Shown: positions 58,743 to 59,594 of the stretch, one piece after another | Layout of the letters: every line of letters starts with the position of its first letter | Numbering within the stretch: the stretch's first letter is position 1 | DNA from: Canicola haemoglobinophilus | GTDB lineage: Bacteria; Pseudomonadota; Gammaproteobacteria; Enterobacterales; Pasteurellaceae | Length of the DNA: 59,594 nucleotides | Direction of reading: 5' to 3' | NCBI RefSeq assembly: GCF_002015075.1 | Contig: NZ_MUXZ01000041.1 | Coordinates: forward strand, 1-59,594 | The notes under the pieces: model-generated | Databases searched by the model: none | What the model was told of the DNA's origin: nothing | What the model saw: the letters and a program-made list of their open reading frames with translations, nothing else | Position numbers and translations under genes: made by a program

Positions 58743-59333
58743 ATGAATATTCACCTACTAGATGATGATGTAATGATACTTGATGCTGCTCGTTTTTTAT
58801 TAGAGCAGGCAGGTTATAAAGTGAAAACTTGGTCTAATAGTCAACAATTTCTACAGGAAGTGAATATCTTTGAACCTGGGATTTTATTATTAGATATGAA
58901 AATGCCCCATTTAGATGGGAAGGCTGTTCATCAATTTTTACAGCAACAAAATAGCCCTTTTGCAGTCATTATTATGACGGGGCATGGTGATATTGAAATG
59001 GCGGTGCAGCAACTCAAATTAGGTGCGGTCGATTTTTTACAAAAACCTATGCAATTTAACCAGTTACAATCTGCAATAAAGATTGCTAGCAAAAAAACAG
59101 CGGATAACTATGAGCTATATAAAATCCAAAAATGTTATGAGCAACTTAGCAGCAAAGAATTAGAAGTTTTGTATTTATTATTAAAGGGCTATATCAACAG
59201 AGAAATTGCGGAAGCCTTAAATATATCTATCAGAACAGTTGAAGTTCATCGTTCACATATTATGGAAAAAATGCAAGCTCAAACAGTGGTTGAACTCATT
59301 TACAAAACAATGCGCATTAAAAAAGGCGAATAG
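58743..59333 (+). CDS. ttrR: Response regulator TtrR
   Basis: This 196-residue FixJ/NarL-type regulator has an N-terminal receiver (1-115) with acidic HLLDDD near 4-9, phospho-Asp51 in LLLDMKMPHLDG, Thr in MTGHGD near 80 and Lys in FLQKPM near 100. A LuxR-type helix-turn-helix follows (LSSKELEVLYLLLKGYINREIAEALNISIRTVEVHRSHIM). It begins one base after the ttrS stop. The gene ends at a hairpin that is cut short by the IS element. It should activate ttrBCA. Confidence 0.93.
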   Translation: MNIHLLDDDVMILDAARFLLEQAGYKVKTWSNSQQFLQEVNIFEPGILLLDMKMPHLDGKAVHQFLQQQNSPFAVIIMTGHGDIEMAVQQLKLGAVDFLQKPMQFNQLQSAIKIASKKTADNYELYKIQKCYEQLSSKELEVLYLLLKGYINREIAEALNISIRTVEVHRSHIMEKMQAQTVVELIYKTMRIKKGE

Positions 59334-59346
59334 TCAATATTCGCCT
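59324..59346 (+). terminator. ttrR terminator hairpin, separated from any T run by the IS element
   Basis: A perfect 9-base stem AGGCGAATA / TATTCGCCT with a 5-base loop overlaps the ttrR stop. The T run normally expected is replaced by IS sequence starting at about 59350. Confidence 0.7.
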
Positions 59347-59349
59347 ATA

Positions 59350-59594
59350 GTGACCCCATCCCAAATTCTGTGTAAACACCCATTTCAACTTAACGGTGCT
59401 CGTCTAGGCGAGCACCAAAATCAATCATAAATCGATTCATCGCCAGTTTCCAGTTTTGAATCGGCATTGTCCATTTTTTTGAGGCATCTTTCATCGCAAG
59501 CCAAATTACTTTGAATACGGAATCATCCGTTGGAAACACATTGCGTTTTTTAATTACACGACGAATCACACTATTAAGCGATTCCACTGCATTC
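59350..59594 (-). mobile_element. IS256-family insertion sequence, one end (continues beyond window)
   Basis: The left end is about 59350, where sequence GACCCCATCCCAAATTCTG begins; it resembles the terminal repeat of IS256-family elements, and the transposase tail starts 8-10 bases further in. The far end and target duplication are outside the window. Confidence 0.7.
59390..59594 (-). CDS. IS256-family transposase, C-terminal part
   Basis: This frame enters from the right edge and ends at a TAA at 59390-59392, giving 68 codons. NAVESLNSVIRR holds the last catalytic Glu of the DDE triad in Mutator/IS256 transposases. RNVFPTDDSVFKVIWLAMKDASKKW and IQNWKLAMNRFMIDFG are the standard tail. It is truncated only by the window. 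No sign of decay is seen in this part. Whether the full transposase is intact cannot be judged. Confidence 0.88.
   Translation of the reverse strand, partial: NAVESLNSVIRRVIKKRNVFPTDDSVFKVIWLAMKDASKKWTMPIQNWKLAMNRFMIDFGARLDEHR

Noticed and set aside
1..59594. CRISPR arrays, tRNA or rRNA genes, prophage
   Set aside because: I saw no regularly spaced repeats, cloverleaf-type sequences, rRNA motifs or phage structural genes on either strand.

Overview
The window is AT-rich and comes from a Pasteurellaceae bacterium, most likely a Haemophilus of the H. influenzae / H. haemolyticus group. The best evidence is the DNA uptake signal AAGTGCGGT (or ACCGCACTT), which occurs dozens of times in both orientations inside genes and as inverted pairs forming terminators. 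The core proteins (SspA/B, PurF, TopA, ThrS, Pta/AckA) read as gammaproteobacterial orthologues. The exact species cannot be fixed from this window.

Layout, left to right. (1) 1-2800: a decaying macAB-type efflux locus (macB open to the window edge, macA broken) beside a lipoprotein gene that looks frameshifted in its signal peptide. (2) 3100-10080: rplM-rpsI, sspA-sspB, a ycgL-like gene, xthA with a DUF695/RraB fusion gene, prlC on the opposite strand, and a YbaN-like membrane protein. (3) 10097-13075: the tryptophanase operon tnaC-tnaA-tnaB on the minus strand; the short tnaC leader peptide and a CRP-like site are visible. (4) 13081-19426: ackA and pta, then three poorly known secreted or lipoprotein genes inserted between ackA and yfbV. 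(5) 19532-28702: PurR-box cvpA-purF-ubiX, a LysR regulator, topA, moeA-moeB and folE. (6) 28715-35792: a single trp cluster trpE-trpG-(tautomerase-like)-trpD-trpCF-trpB-trpA under a promoter overlapped by a TrpR-like operator; trpA is frameshifted. (7) 35930-51967: mazEF-type toxin-antitoxin, azoR, sohB, an OmpA-like lipoprotein, a fructosamine-kinase-like gene with an altered catalytic motif, grxB, thrS with a tRNA-mimic leader, an FkbM methyltransferase remnant, cnoX, a ygiW-like gene, a purine permease, epmC, an ABC-2 exporter and a TonB-dependent receptor with a Fur-like box. (8) 51988-59346: a complete tetrathionate respiration locus, ttrBCA divergent from ttrSR, with an FNR-like box and a second palindrome in the shared control region. 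An IS256-type element begins inside the ttrR terminator and runs off the right edge.

How the parts relate. Tetrathionate reductase needs molybdenum cofactor, to which moeA/moeB contribute. Tryptophan is handled by a degradative operon (tna) and a biosynthetic operon (trp) about 20 kb apart; with trpA broken and tna intact, the strain should make indole from tryptophan but should not make tryptophan from chorismate unaided. Several loci (macA, the lipoprotein, trpA, the methyltransferase) are in decay, which fits a host-adapted commensal. I found no rRNA, tRNA or CRISPR array. No clearly new multi-gene system stands out; the least explained block is the three-gene insertion at 16921-18878.
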